A DNA stretch of 64,000 bases from Oerskovia merdavium (GCF_014836755.1 NZ_JACSQF010000014.1:1-64000), one strand, 5' to 3'; positions 8,488 through 17,574 are shown, counted from the stretch's first letter. A program made the numbers and translations. The notes: a model not told the origin generated them from the letters alone.

Positions 8488-9290
8488 CGGGCCGTCGCGG
8501 CCGACATGGCCCGCCGTGCGGCCCGGTCGACCTCGCGCAGCGCGGTCGAGCGCTGGTCGGCCTGCCAGAGGTTGACCGCGCCGCCGTCGTCGGCCGTGGC
8601 CAGGTCCACGATGGCCCGCAGCCGTGCGGCCTGGGCGAGCACGCGCACGCGGCGCGCGTCCGACTCCGAGCGGGCGGCCGGCAGCGGCCAGTCCGGGGGA
8701 GTCGTGGACCGCAGCGCCGCGATCGTCTCGGCGGCGTCCTCGCGCCAACGGGCGACGTCGAGCGAGGCCAGCGCCTCGGTCGCGGTGAGCAGGGCCACGC
8801 GCAGGTCTCGTTCGGCGTCCGCGAGGGTCCCGACGGCGGCGAGCACCTGGGTGCGCCAGGTCGGCACGGTCGCCACGTGCCACGTGACCAGGTGCCCCGT
8901 CTCGTACACGCTGCCGAACGCCGTGACCTCGGGCACGAGCGCCCAGGCCCCCTCGGGCGACTGCACGAGCAGGCACTCCTCGGCGTCGGTCGCGTCGGCG
9001 CTCACGACCGAGGGGACGCCGAGCGGGTCGCCGGGGGCCGGCAGCACCGCGCACACCTCGAACGGCGAACGGGTCCAGCGGGCGACCAGGTCGGCCAGGT
9101 TCGAGGCGGTCTCGTCACCCTCGACCGTGTGAGGTTCGTCGTCGAGGCGCACCGCGGCGACCGCGCGGCGCACGAGCGCCGCGCCGGGACCGTCGGGATC
9201 GACGGGCTCGCCGCCCTGCGGGCCGAGCGCCTGCGACCACAGGGCGAGGACGACGGTACGGGGGAGCGCGAGGGCAGAGTGGGATTCCAC
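8451..9290 (-). CDS. hypothetical protein (279 aa)
   Basis: A soluble 279-residue protein not assigned to a named family. It has no signal peptide or membrane helix. The N-terminal part is mixed (ALWSQALGPQGGEPVDPDG), the middle carries VSADATDAEECLLVQSPEG and HLVTWHVATVPTWRTQVLAAVGTLADAERDLR, and the C-terminal third is mainly helical and Arg/Ala-rich. The GTG start at 9290 lies 27 bases from the divergent ABC ATPase at 9318, so the two may share a promoter. Its 3' end overlaps the convergent glgA/glgM gene by 37 bases. Codon use matches the neighbourhood, so it is likely expressed. Confidence 0.7.
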   Translation of the reverse strand: MESHSALALPRTVVLALWSQALGPQGGEPVDPDGPGAALVRRAVAAVRLDDEPHTVEGDETASNLADLVARWTRSPFEVCAVLPAPGDPLGVPSVVSADATDAEECLLVQSPEGAWALVPEVTAFGSVYETGHLVTWHVATVPTWRTQVLAAVGTLADAERDLRVALLTATEALASLDVARWREDAAETIAALRSTTPPDWPLPAARSESDARRVRVLAQAARLRAIVDLATADDGGAVNLWQADQRSTALREVDRAARRAMSAATARYVTGPDPSTLR

Positions 9291-9317
9291 GTCCGCCAAC
9301 CTATAGGGTCGTGTCCC

Positions 9318-10103
9318 ATGAGCTCGGTTCTGGACCTGCAGGCAGTCACGGTGCGCCGTGGCACGAAGACCATCCTCGACTCCGTGGACTGGCAGGTGAA
9401 CGAGGGCGAGCGGTGGGTGATCCTGGGCCGCAACGGCGCGGGGAAGACCACCCTGCTGCAGATCGCCGCAGCACGCATGCACCCCAGCGCGGGCACCGCG
9501 GACCTGCTCGGCGAGCGGATGGGCCGCACCGACGTGTTCGGGCTGCGGCCCCGCATCGGCCTGGCGAGCGCGGCGCTCGCGGAGCAGATCCCGGCCTCGG
9601 AGACCGTCCGCAACGTGGTGGTCACCGCGGCCTACGGTGTCACGGGCCGCTGGAACGAGTCGTACGAGGACTTCGACACCGAGCGTGCCGAGGACCTGCT
9701 CGCGGCGTTCGACGTCCTGTCGCTGGCGGACCGGCTGTTCGGCACGCTGAGCGAGGGCGAGCGCAAGCGCGTGCAGATCGCTCGCGCGCTCATGACGGAC
9801 CCCGAGCTGCTGCTGCTCGACGAGCCTGCCGCGGGTCTGGACCTGGGCGGGCGCGAGGAGCTCGTGGGGGCGCTCTCGGAGCTCGCCTCGGACCCTGCCT
9901 CGCCCGTGCTCGTCCTCGTGACGCACCACGTCGAGGAGATCCCGCCAGGCTTCACGCACGTCCTGCTGCTCAAGGACGGCGGTGTCCACCGTGCCGGTCC
10001 GTTGCACGAGGTCCTGACGGCCGAGAACCTGAGCGAGGCGTTCGGTCTGCCCCTGTTCGTCGCGCACGGCGGCGGCCGCTGGATGGCGCGCGCGGCGCGC
10101 TGA
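9318..10103 (+). CDS. stand-alone ABC transporter ATP-binding protein
   Basis: A 261-residue ABC ATPase with all catalytic motifs: Walker A GRNGAGKTT near residue 38, signature LSEGERKRV, Walker B LLLLDEPAAGLD, and the switch His in VTHHVEE. The shape (short, VEEIPPGFTHVLLLKDG, ending in FVAHGGGRWMARA) resembles single ATPases related to molybdate/iron-type importers or ModF-like proteins. No permease gene is adjacent, so transport partner and substrate are unknown. ATG at 9318 is the natural start; it is divergent from the 279-residue hypothetical gene. Confidence 0.85.
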   Translation: MSSVLDLQAVTVRRGTKTILDSVDWQVNEGERWVILGRNGAGKTTLLQIAAARMHPSAGTADLLGERMGRTDVFGLRPRIGLASAALAEQIPASETVRNVVVTAAYGVTGRWNESYEDFDTERAEDLLAAFDVLSLADRLFGTLSEGERKRVQIARALMTDPELLLLDEPAAGLDLGGREELVGALSELASDPASPVLVLVTHHVEEIPPGFTHVLLLKDGGVHRAGPLHEVLTAENLSEAFGLPLFVAHGGGRWMARAAR

Positions 10104-10165
10104 AGCGCCCCCGGACGCGCCGACGTCCGACACGCCCGATAGGTGCACGGACCTCGTTCTTCCGG

Positions 10166-10213
10166 TAAAATCTGGGCAAAGAACGCAGGTGGTGTCAACG
10201 CAGGTGATGTCGA
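10166..10213 (+). promoter_or_regulatory. candidate promoter and short direct repeat upstream of nfeD
   Basis: TAAAAT at 10166-10171 is a good -10 match in an otherwise GC-rich 156-base gap. A clear -35 is not visible. It is followed by an imperfect 15-base direct repeat (CGCAGGTGGTGTCAA at 10184-10198 and CGCAGGTGATGTCGA at 10199-10213) in the presumed leader. Confidence 0.35.
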
Positions 10214-10259
10214 CGCGTCGACGACGCGCAGGACGAGCCGCACGACGGAAGGAACCGTC

Positions 10260-10709
10260 ATGGACTGGTTGTGGTGGGTCGGAGCAGGTCTCCTCTTCGT
10301 CCTGATCGAGATCATCTCCCTGGACCTTGTGCTCATCATGTTCGCGGGGGGAGCGTTCGCGGCCGCGGGGGTCAACGCGGCGGGCGGTCCCTTGTGGCTG
10401 CAGATCATCACGTTCGCGGTCGTCTCGGCCGCCCTCCTGTTCTCGTTGCGCCCGTGGCTGCTGCGCCACCTGCGCCACCGGATGCCGCTCACCGAGACCG
10501 GCGCCGCCGCCCAGGTGGGTCGCTCGGCGGTCGTCGTGTCCCGGGTGACCGAGATGGGCGGCCGCGTCAAGCTCCAGGGAGAGATCTGGAGCGCCCGGAC
10601 CGTGGACGGGTCGCCCGAGCTGGCGACCGGTACCGAGGTCCGCGTGGTCCGCATCGACGGAGCCACGGCCGTGGTGCAGTCGGTCGCGTCCGACAGCCAC
10701 ACGGTCTGA
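10260..10709 (+). CDS. NfeD-like membrane protein
   Basis: A 149-residue short NfeD protein. It has a membrane-embedded N-terminal half (two or three helices, WLWWVGAGLLFVLIEIISLD and onward to about residue 65) and a C-terminal OB-fold domain (VGRSAVVVSRVTEMGGRVKL, IWSARTVDG, VRVVRIDGATAVV). NfeD proteins pair with SPFH/stomatin-like proteins, and an SPFH gene follows 61 bases downstream, the standard arrangement. They are thought to organise or assist quality control at membrane microdomains. ATG at 10260 has a GGAAGGA site 6 bases upstream. Confidence 0.9.
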   Translation: MDWLWWVGAGLLFVLIEIISLDLVLIMFAGGAFAAAGVNAAGGPLWLQIITFAVVSAALLFSLRPWLLRHLRHRMPLTETGAAAQVGRSAVVVSRVTEMGGRVKLQGEIWSARTVDGSPELATGTEVRVVRIDGATAVVQSVASDSHTV

Positions 10710-10770
10710 GCCGCCACAGCCCGTCCGCTCGACCGCCCGCTCACCGAGAACCATCCTCAGGAGAAGATCG

Positions 10771-12003
10771 ATGACTGAACCAGAACCCGGAATGATCGCC
10801 GTGTACATCGTGCTCGGGCTGATCCTGCTGTTCGTGATCATCGCGCTCGTCAAGGCGGTGCGGATCGTCCCGCAGGCCACGGCGCTGATCATCGAGCGGC
10901 TGGGGCGCTACTCGAGCACGCTCGAGCCGGGCCTGCACCTGCTGATCCCCTTCGTGGACCGGGTGCGCGCGGGCGTGGACCTGCGCGAGCAGGTGGTCTC
11001 GTTCCCCCCGCAGCCCGTGATCACCTCGGACAACCTCGTGGTCAGCATCGACACGGTCATCTACTTCCAGGTCACCGAGCCCAAGTCGGCCGTCTACGAG
11101 ATCGCCAACTACATCCAGGGCATCGAGCAGCTCACGGTCACCACGCTGCGTAACGTCGTCGGCTCCATGGACCTCGAGCAGACCCTGACGAGCCGCGACC
11201 AGATCAACGGCCAGCTCCGCGGCGTGCTCGACGAGGCGACGGGACGCTGGGGCGTGCGCGTCAACCGCGTCGAGCTCAAGTCGATCGACCCGCCCGCGAG
11301 CGTGCAGGGCTCCATGGAGCAGCAGATGCGCGCCGAGCGTGACCGCCGCGCCACGATCCTCACGGCCGAGGGCATCAAGCAGTCCCAGGTCCTGACGGCC
11401 GAGGGTGAGAAGCAGGCCGCGATCCTCCGCGCAGAGGGCAACGCCCAGGCGGCGATCCTGAACGCCGAGGGCGAGGCGCGGGCCATCCTGCAGGTCTTCG
11501 ACGCGATCCACGAGGGCGACGCGGACCCCAAGCTGCTCGCCTACCAGTACCTGCAGATGCTGCCCAAGATCGCCGACGGCACCGCGAGCAAGCTGTGGGT
11601 CATCCCCACCGAGTTCACGGCGGCACTGGGGTCGATCGCCCAGGGCTTCGGCGGGCTGCCCACGCCGTCCGGCGACGGGTCGGAGGCGTCCGAGGCCGCT
11701 CGTCGCGAGCGCGACCGGGACCGCGTCAAGTTCGGCACCCCGGCCCTGGTCGACCCGGCCGAGGCGCTCGCCGAGGCGCGACGTCAGGCCGAGGCCGCGA
11801 CGGCCGACGCGACGAGCGCAGGCACGCACTCGGGTCTGCCGTTCGACCCGCAGGTGGAGAGCGGGCAGCGCCCCGGTGGCCCCGGTCAGCGCTTCGCTCC
11901 CGCCCCGGAGCCGGGCACCGCGTCCCCGCGCCCGCTCGGGCCGCCGGCCGTGCCGGCCGACGCGCCGGAGCCTGGTGAGGAGACGCCGGAGGACCGCCCG
12001 TAG
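10771..12003 (+). CDS. SPFH/stomatin-like (QmcA family) membrane protein
   Basis: A 410-residue SPFH-domain protein with one N-terminal membrane helix (about residues 8-28) and a prohibitin-like domain: IIERLGRYSSTLEPGLHLLIPF, LREQVVSFPPQPVITSDNL, YFQVTEPKSAVYE. It also has the coiled Ala/Glu-rich segment with repeating TAEGxKQ and RAEGNAQAAILNAEGEA. The last roughly 110 residues are Pro/Ala/Gly/Asp-rich and probably disordered. It likely forms membrane-associated oligomers with the NfeD partner upstream. The start has a CAGGAGAAG site. A very strong hairpin follows the stop. Confidence 0.9.
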   Translation: MTEPEPGMIAVYIVLGLILLFVIIALVKAVRIVPQATALIIERLGRYSSTLEPGLHLLIPFVDRVRAGVDLREQVVSFPPQPVITSDNLVVSIDTVIYFQVTEPKSAVYEIANYIQGIEQLTVTTLRNVVGSMDLEQTLTSRDQINGQLRGVLDEATGRWGVRVNRVELKSIDPPASVQGSMEQQMRAERDRRATILTAEGIKQSQVLTAEGEKQAAILRAEGNAQAAILNAEGEARAILQVFDAIHEGDADPKLLAYQYLQMLPKIADGTASKLWVIPTEFTAALGSIAQGFGGLPTPSGDGSEASEAARRERDRDRVKFGTPALVDPAEALAEARRQAEAATADATSAGTHSGLPFDPQVESGQRPGGPGQRFAPAPEPGTASPRPLGPPAVPADAPEPGEETPEDRP

Positions 12004-12024
12004 GGCATCACGGCAGCAGTGCTC

Positions 12025-12070
12025 GAACGCCCGAGGGGGTGCCGCGCTCGCGGTGCCCCCTCGGGCGTTC
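12025..12070. terminator. strong hairpin terminator after the SPFH gene
   Basis: Perfect 15-base arms, GAACGCCCGAGGGGG (12025-12039) and its complement (12056-12070), around a 16-base loop. The core GAACGCCCGAGGGG recurs in the terminator at 58953-59006. Confidence 0.8.
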
Positions 12071-12100
12071 GCGCATCTGGTTGCGTCGGGCAACCTTGAC

Positions 12101-12116
12101 GAGTGAGTGCTCACTC
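12101..12116. promoter_or_regulatory. TetR operator in the autoregulatory promoter
   Basis: GAGTGAG-TG-CTCACTC: perfect 7-base arms with a 2-base spacer, placed right after a TTGACG -35-like box (12096-12101) and before the presumed -10 (TTTACG region). A TetR gene begins 16-32 bases downstream. Binding here would block its own promoter. The start is so close that the mRNA may be nearly leaderless. Confidence 0.65.
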
Positions 12117-12132
12117 ATTTACGCTCGTGGGC

Positions 12133-12906
12133 GTGACCACACCCTCGGGCCGCGCCCGACCCATGAGCCGTGACGACCGCCGTGCGGCGATCGCCGCCGC
12201 GACCGTCCCCCTGCTCGCGCGCTACGGCTCGGCCGTGACGACCCGGCAGATCGCCCAGGCGGCGGACGTCGCCGAGGGCACGCTCTTCCGCGCGTTCGAG
12301 GACAAGGACGAGCTGATCCACGCCGCCCTCGTGGCCGCGCTCGACCCGGCCCCGCTCGTGCGCGCGATCAGCGAGACGGGCGAGCGTGGCTCGCTCGCCG
12401 AGACGCTCACGGCCCTGGCCGAGCTGATCCAGGACAGCCAGCGCGCGACCGCCAGGATCGTCCAGGTCGCCCACCAGGTCATGGGGGACCGGGGCGGCCC
12501 GCCCGGCGGTCCGGGGGGCGAGGCCCACCGTCGTCACCGGGACGACGTCCACCGCAACCACGGCACGCAGGGCCCGGGCTCGCACCGCGACGCCCGGATG
12601 TCGGCCGTCCAGGACATCGTCCAGGCGATCGAGGCGCGCCTGTCCCCGTTCGCGGCCGAGCTGCGGACCGAGCCCCGCGTGGCCGCGAGCGTCTTCTTCT
12701 TCCTCGTGCACGGTCACGCGAGCCCGTTGCTGGTCCAGGACGGCCCCCTCGACGCGACCCAGATCGTCGACGTCTTCCTCCACGGCGTCCTCGAGGCGCC
12801 GTGCCAGGGAGCGGGCCCGCCCCACGCGGTGGGACCACCGCACGCCGCGGTCCGTCCGCCGGACGCACGCCCCGCACTCCCGGGCCCGACGACGTCGCTC
12901 GCCTGA
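12133..12906 (+). CDS. TetR-family transcriptional regulator
   Basis: A 257-residue regulator with the TetR DNA-binding domain near the N-terminus (AAATVPLLARYGSAVTTRQIAQAADVAEGTLFRAF, then DKDELIHAAL). The middle contains a Gly/His/Arg-rich insert (GGPPGGPGGEAHRRH) that looks unstructured, then a helical ligand domain. Start choice: GTG 12133 lies downstream of the operator palindrome; GTG 12103 would put the operator inside the coding region, and 12127 is also possible. The gene precedes a heterodimeric ABC exporter on the same strand by 146 bases, so it most likely represses that exporter and itself; the ligand is unknown. Confidence 0.85.
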   Translation: MTTPSGRARPMSRDDRRAAIAAATVPLLARYGSAVTTRQIAQAADVAEGTLFRAFEDKDELIHAALVAALDPAPLVRAISETGERGSLAETLTALAELIQDSQRATARIVQVAHQVMGDRGGPPGGPGGEAHRRHRDDVHRNHGTQGPGSHRDARMSAVQDIVQAIEARLSPFAAELRTEPRVAASVFFFLVHGHASPLLVQDGPLDATQIVDVFLHGVLEAPCQGAGPPHAVGPPHAAVRPPDARPALPGPTTSLA

Positions 12907-13052
12907 GGCGCTCGGCCTGCCGTCGCGGACCTCACCGCCGCGTCGCATGCTGGACCTCTCGCCGAGGTCGCCGAAATCGCTCGACGTGCGCTCCGCCGTC
13001 GGGCACCTTGAGACCTGCTCGCCCCGCCCCCACCTCCGACAGGACACCCCAG

Positions 13053-14792
13053 ATGCTCCAACGTCTCCTGAAGACCTACCTCCGCCCGTACTGGACGCCC
13101 ATATCGATCCTGCTCGTGCTCCAGCTCGTGCAGACCATCGCGACGCTCTACCTGCCCAGCCTCAACGCCGACATCATCGACAAGGGCGTCACGCAGGGCG
13201 ACACCGCCTACATCATGCGCACGGGCGGCGTCATGCTCGCGATCAGCCTCGGTCAGGTGATCTGCGCGATCGTCGCGGTGTACTTCGGCGCCAAGGTCGC
13301 CATGTCGTTCGGGCGCGACGTGCGCAACGGGCTCTTCACGCGCGTCCAGTCGTTCTCCGCGCAGGAGATGGGCGTGCTCGGCGCCCCGTCGCTCATCACG
13401 CGCACCACGAACGACGTGCAGCAGGTCCAGATGGTCGTGCTCATGGGCTTCACCATCATGGTCATGGCGCCCATCATGCTCGTGGGCGGCGTCATCATGG
13501 CGCTCCAGGAGGACGTCGAGCTCTCGGCGCTGCTCCTGGTCGTGGTGCCCGTGCTCGGGGTCGTCGTGGGGCTGATCATCTCGCGCATGGTGCCGTACTT
13601 CCGCAAGATGCAGAAGCGCATCGACGCGATCAACGGGGTGCTGCGCGAGCAGATCTCCGGCATCCGTGTCATCCGGGCGTTCGTGCGCGAGCGTCGCGAG
13701 GAGGAACGCTTCGCGGTCGCCAACGACCGGCTGTACGACACCTCGCTGCGCGTCGGCAAGCTCATGGCGCTCATGTTCCCGACCGTCATGCTCGTCATGA
13801 ACGCGACCAGCGTCGCGGTCCTGTGGTTCGGCGCGTACCGCGTCGAGGACGGGATGCAGATCGGGGCGCTCACGGCGTTCCTCAGCTACATCATGTACAT
13901 CCTCATGGCCGTGATGATGTCGACCATGATCTTCATGATGGTCCCGCGCGCGGCCGTCTCGGCCGAGCGCATCGGCGAGGTCCTCGACACCGAGACCACC
14001 GTGGTCGAGTCCCCGGCACCGGTGCGCCTCGCGCCCCGCGAGGACCGCACCGGGGTCATCACGTTCGAGGACGTCGACTTCCGGTACCCCGGGGCCGAGG
14101 ATCCCGTGCTCCACGGCCTCACGTTCACGGCGCGTCCCGGTGGCACGACCGCGATCATCGGGTCCACGGGATCGGGCAAGACGACGCTGCTCCAGCTCGT
14201 CCCGCGGCTCTTCGACGCGACCAAGGGGTCGGTCCGCATCGACGGCACCGACGTCCGTGACGTCGCGCTCCAGGACCTGTGGTCGATGATCGGCTACGTC
14301 CCCCAGAAGGCCTACCTGTTCTCCGGGACCGTGCGTGACAACGTGCGCTACGGCAAGGAGGACGCGACCGACGAGGAGGTCTGGGAGGCGCTCGAGGTCG
14401 CGCAGGCCCGCGACTTCGTCGAGCAGCTCGAAGGACAGCTCGACGCTCCTGTGTCCCAGGGCGGCACCAACTTCTCGGGCGGCCAGCGCCAGCGGCTCGC
14501 GATCGCCCGGGCGATCGTGCGCAAGCCCAGCGTGTACCTGTTCGACGACTCGTTCTCGGCCCTCGACTACGCGACCGACGCCGCCCTGCGGCTCGCGCTC
14601 GCGCCCCGCACCCGCGAGGCCACGGTCCTCCTGGTCGCCCAGCGCGTCGCGACCATCCGCCACGCCGAGCAGATCGTCGTGCTCGAGCACGGGCGCATCG
14701 TCGGCACCGGCACCCACGACGAGCTCCTGGAGACGTGCGAGACGTACCAGGAGATCGTGTACTCGCAGCTCTCGGCGCAGGAGGCAGCATGA
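13053..14792 (+). CDS. heterodimeric ABC exporter, subunit 1 (degenerate Walker B)
   Basis: A 579-residue fused membrane-ATPase half transporter: six helices (about residues 18-300) and a nucleotide-binding domain from about 340. Walker A is GSTGSGKTT, the Q-loop VPQKAYLFSG, the signature FSGGQRQRLAIARA, and Walker B YLFDDSFSALD. The residue after the Walker B Asp is Asp, not the catalytic Glu, and the switch position reads AQRVAT (Gln, not His). This is the degenerate-site subunit of BmrCD/TM287-288-type multidrug exporters. It overlaps the next subunit as ATGA. The start is ATG 13053. Confidence 0.9.
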   Translation: MLQRLLKTYLRPYWTPISILLVLQLVQTIATLYLPSLNADIIDKGVTQGDTAYIMRTGGVMLAISLGQVICAIVAVYFGAKVAMSFGRDVRNGLFTRVQSFSAQEMGVLGAPSLITRTTNDVQQVQMVVLMGFTIMVMAPIMLVGGVIMALQEDVELSALLLVVVPVLGVVVGLIISRMVPYFRKMQKRIDAINGVLREQISGIRVIRAFVRERREEERFAVANDRLYDTSLRVGKLMALMFPTVMLVMNATSVAVLWFGAYRVEDGMQIGALTAFLSYIMYILMAVMMSTMIFMMVPRAAVSAERIGEVLDTETTVVESPAPVRLAPREDRTGVITFEDVDFRYPGAEDPVLHGLTFTARPGGTTAIIGSTGSGKTTLLQLVPRLFDATKGSVRIDGTDVRDVALQDLWSMIGYVPQKAYLFSGTVRDNVRYGKEDATDEEVWEALEVAQARDFVEQLEGQLDAPVSQGGTNFSGGQRQRLAIARAIVRKPSVYLFDDSFSALDYATDAALRLALAPRTREATVLLVAQRVATIRHAEQIVVLEHGRIVGTGTHDELLETCETYQEIVYSQLSAQEAA

Positions 14793-16927
14793 GCACCCAG
14801 ACCCCCCGCCCGGGCGACAACCCGGGCGACAAGAACGCCGAGACCTTCGTGACGCCGTCGGGCGGTGCGCAGGACGCGGTGCCGAGCCACGACGCCCCCG
14901 CCTCCCAGGACGGGGCTGACGCGGCGGGCGACAAGCCCGACCTGTCCGCCACGCGCCTCAAGGGACGCCCGCAGGGCGGCGGCCACGGCCCCATGGGCGG
15001 CATGGGCATGCCCACCGAGAAGGCCATGGACTTCACGGGCTCGCTCAAGCGCTTCGCGGGCTACCTGCGCGTCGAGCGGCTCGCCGTCGCGGTCATCACG
15101 GTCCTGTCGGTCCTGTCCGTGACGCTCGCCGTGCTGGGGCCCAAGCTCCTCGGCAACGGCACCAACGTGATCTTCGCGGGCGTGATCGGCTCGCAGATGC
15201 CCGCAGGCGTCACCAAGGAGCAGGCCGTCGAGAACCTGCGCGCCAACGGCCAGGGGACGCAGGCGGACATGCTCGCGGCCATGGACGTCGTGCCCGGGCA
15301 GGGCATCGACTTCGCGGCCCTGCGCACGATCCTGCTGCTGGTCCTCGCGATCTACGTCGGGTCCTTCCTGTTCGGGTGGATCCAGGGACGCGTGACCACG
15401 TCCGTGGTCCAGCGCACCGTGCGCCGCCTGCGCGCCGAGGTCGAGGCCAAGCTCGGCCGCCTGCCGCTGTCCTACTTCGACCGGCAGAAGAAGGGCGAGG
15501 TCCTCAGCCGCGTCACCAACGACATCGACAACGTCGCGCAGACGCTCCAGCAGACGCTGTCGCAGCTCGTGACCTCGGTCCTGACCGTGGTCGGCGTGCT
15601 CGCCATGATGTTCTGGATCTCGCCGCTGCTCGCGGTCATCGCGCTCGTGACCGTGCCCCTGTCGGTGCTGGTCACGGCCATGATCGCCAAGCGCTCGCAG
15701 CCCCAGTTCATCAAGCAGTGGGCCGCGACCGGACGCCTCAACGCGCACGTCGAGGAGATGTACACGGGCCACGCGCTCGTCAAGGTCTACGGCCACCAGC
15801 AGACGGCCGTCGACACGTTCGAGACCGAGAACGCCGAGCTCTACGAGGCGAGCTTCAAGGCGCAGTTCATCTCCGGGATCATCCAGCCCGCGATGGGCTT
15901 CGTCGCGAACCTCAACTACGTGATCGTGGCCGTGGTCGGCGGCCTGCGCGTCGCGTCGGGAACCCTGTCGCTGGGTGACGTCCAGGCGTTCATCCAGTAC
16001 TCGCGCCAGTTCACGCAGCCCATCACGCAGATCGCGTCGATGATGAACCTCCTGCAGTCGGGCGTCGCCTCCGCGGAGCGCGTGTTCGAGCTGCTCGACG
16101 CCGAGGAGCAGTCCCCGGACCCCTCGCCCGCGGCCGTGCTCACGGACGTGCAGGGCCGGGTCGCGTTCGAGGACGTCTCGTTCCGCTACGTGCCCGACCG
16201 CCCGCTCATCGACGACCTGTCGATCGTGGCCGAGCCCGGCCAGACCGTCGCGATCGTCGGCCCCACGGGCGCCGGCAAGACGACGCTCGTGAACCTCATC
16301 ATGCGGTTCTACGAGGTCGACGGCGGGCGCATCACGCTCGACGGCGTCGACGTCCGGACCATGACCCGCGACGGGCTGCGGTCCAACATCGGCATGGTCC
16401 TGCAGGACACCTGGCTCTTCAAGGGCACCATCGAGGAGAACCTGCGCTACGGCGTGCCCGACGGCGTCGAGGTCACCGAGGAGCAGTTCCTCGAGGCCAC
16501 GCGGGCCACGCACGTGGACCCGTTCGTGCGCACGCTTCCCGACGGCTACGCGACCGTGATCGACGACGAGGGCTCGGGCGTGAGCGCGGGCGAGAAGCAG
16601 CTCCTGACGATCGCGCGCGCGTTCCTCGCCGACCCGGCGATCCTCATCCTCGACGAGGCGACCAGCTCGGTCGACACCCGCACCGAGGTGCTCGTGCAGC
16701 AGGCCATGAACGCGCTGCGCGCCGGACGGACCTCGTTCGTGATCGCGCACCGGCTGTCCACGATCCGCGACGCGGACGTCATCCTCGTCATGGAGGACGG
16801 CGCGATCGTCGAGATGGGCAACCACGAGGTGCTCATCGAGAAGGGCGGCGCGTACGCGCGGCTCTACGAGAGCCAGTTCGCGGCCGCGGCGGTCGAGGAG
16901 GCCGTCGAGGGGGAGATGACGCGGTGA
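14789..16927 (+). CDS. heterodimeric ABC exporter, subunit 2 (catalytic Walker B)
   Basis: A 712-residue half transporter, longer than subunit 1 because of a roughly 95-residue hydrophilic N-terminus with GGGHGPMGGMGM and an extracellular loop insert between helices 1 and 2. NBD motifs: Walker A GPTGAGKTT, Q-loop LQDTWLFKG, Walker B ILILDEATSSVD with the catalytic Glu, and switch His in AHRLST. Its signature is VSAGEKQLL, which departs from LSGGQ. Together with subunit 1 this gives one working and one degenerate ATP site. Likely drug or lipid export, controlled by the upstream TetR. ATGA overlap indicates coupling. Confidence 0.9.
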   Translation: MSTQTPRPGDNPGDKNAETFVTPSGGAQDAVPSHDAPASQDGADAAGDKPDLSATRLKGRPQGGGHGPMGGMGMPTEKAMDFTGSLKRFAGYLRVERLAVAVITVLSVLSVTLAVLGPKLLGNGTNVIFAGVIGSQMPAGVTKEQAVENLRANGQGTQADMLAAMDVVPGQGIDFAALRTILLLVLAIYVGSFLFGWIQGRVTTSVVQRTVRRLRAEVEAKLGRLPLSYFDRQKKGEVLSRVTNDIDNVAQTLQQTLSQLVTSVLTVVGVLAMMFWISPLLAVIALVTVPLSVLVTAMIAKRSQPQFIKQWAATGRLNAHVEEMYTGHALVKVYGHQQTAVDTFETENAELYEASFKAQFISGIIQPAMGFVANLNYVIVAVVGGLRVASGTLSLGDVQAFIQYSRQFTQPITQIASMMNLLQSGVASAERVFELLDAEEQSPDPSPAAVLTDVQGRVAFEDVSFRYVPDRPLIDDLSIVAEPGQTVAIVGPTGAGKTTLVNLIMRFYEVDGGRITLDGVDVRTMTRDGLRSNIGMVLQDTWLFKGTIEENLRYGVPDGVEVTEEQFLEATRATHVDPFVRTLPDGYATVIDDEGSGVSAGEKQLLTIARAFLADPAILILDEATSSVDTRTEVLVQQAMNALRAGRTSFVIAHRLSTIRDADVILVMEDGAIVEMGNHEVLIEKGGAYARLYESQFAAAAVEEAVEGEMTR

Positions 16928-16982
16928 CCCCGTGAGCGCGTGAGGCGTCGACCTGCGAAGGTGGCCGCCTGAGATGGTGACC

Positions 16983-17017
16983 GTGGGGCCCTGGTGACGT
17001 CGTCGCCGGGGCCCCAC
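16983..17017. terminator. hairpin downstream of the exporter operon
   Basis: GTGGGGCCC (16983-16991) pairs perfectly with GGGCCCCAC (17009-17017), 55 bases after the exporter stop. Likely terminator for the plus-strand operon; no T-run. Confidence 0.6.
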
Positions 17018-17050
17018 GTCGTCGCCGGGGCGCGTCTGTCCGGGGACGAC

Positions 17051-17087
17051 GAACGCCGGCCCCGCCTTCTGGGCGGAACCGGCGTTC
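17051..17087. terminator. second hairpin, between convergent genes
   Basis: GAACGCCGG (17051-17059) pairs with CCGGCGTTC (17079-17087), with a nested CCCGCC/GGGCGG stem and TTCT loop. It lies between the exporter operon and the convergent lipoprotein gene, so it probably ends transcription from both sides. Confidence 0.65.
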
Positions 17088-17130
17088 GAGGTGTCGCCCG
17101 GGTCGCGGGCGTGATCTTGGGGTGGAGCGA

Positions 17131-17574
17131 TCAGGAAGCGGTGTAGCCCGCGCCGGCGCAGAGCGACTCGAGCTCGGCCACGGCCTCGGTGACGCCCGTC
17201 GTGTCGATGCTGTCGCCGGTGCCCTTGAAGAGGTCGTCGGCCATCTGGAACGGGGTCTTGATGCTGCTGATGAGGGCGTTGGCGTCCTCGGGTCCAGCGA
17301 GGCGCAGGACGGCCTCGAGCTGGATGTTGGTGCTGCGCATGGCGTTCGACTCGTCCTCGGTGAGGGCGGTCATGTCGTACTCGAGCTCGTCGGTGACGCG
17401 CTGCGCGAGCGACTGGTCGCCGCCGTCGAAGTACTTCGCGCACACCTCGGCGCTCGTGGCGCCGGTGGGGGTCTCGTCGGGCGAGGAACCGCTGTCGGTT
17501 GCCGTGTCGGTCGCGCACGCGCTCAGGAGCGCGATAGCGCCCACAGCCGCAAGTGCCAGCATCTGCTTTCTCAT
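17131..17574 (-). CDS. secreted lipoprotein of unknown function
   Basis: A 147-residue protein with a lipoprotein signal: MRKQMLALAAVGAIALLSAC, lipobox LSAC with the lipidated Cys at residue 20. A Ser/Thr/Asp-rich linker follows (to about residue 38), then a small domain with two further Cys (AEVCAKYF and LESLCAGAG) that could form a disulfide. The mature domain is helical and acidic. No family was recognised; this resembles the small hypothetical lipoproteins common in Micrococcales. It sits between two hairpins and a CRP-type palindrome upstream. Confidence 0.75.
   Translation of the reverse strand: MRKQMLALAAVGAIALLSACATDTATDSGSSPDETPTGATSAEVCAKYFDGGDQSLAQRVTDELEYDMTALTEDESNAMRSTNIQLEAVLRLAGPEDANALISSIKTPFQMADDLFKGTGDSIDTTGVTEAVAELESLCAGAGYTAS

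Noticed and set aside
13053-16927. Exporter subunits considered as two independent homodimeric transporters
   Set aside because: Complementary degeneracy of Walker B/switch in one and of the signature in the other, and ATGA overlap, fit one heterodimer.
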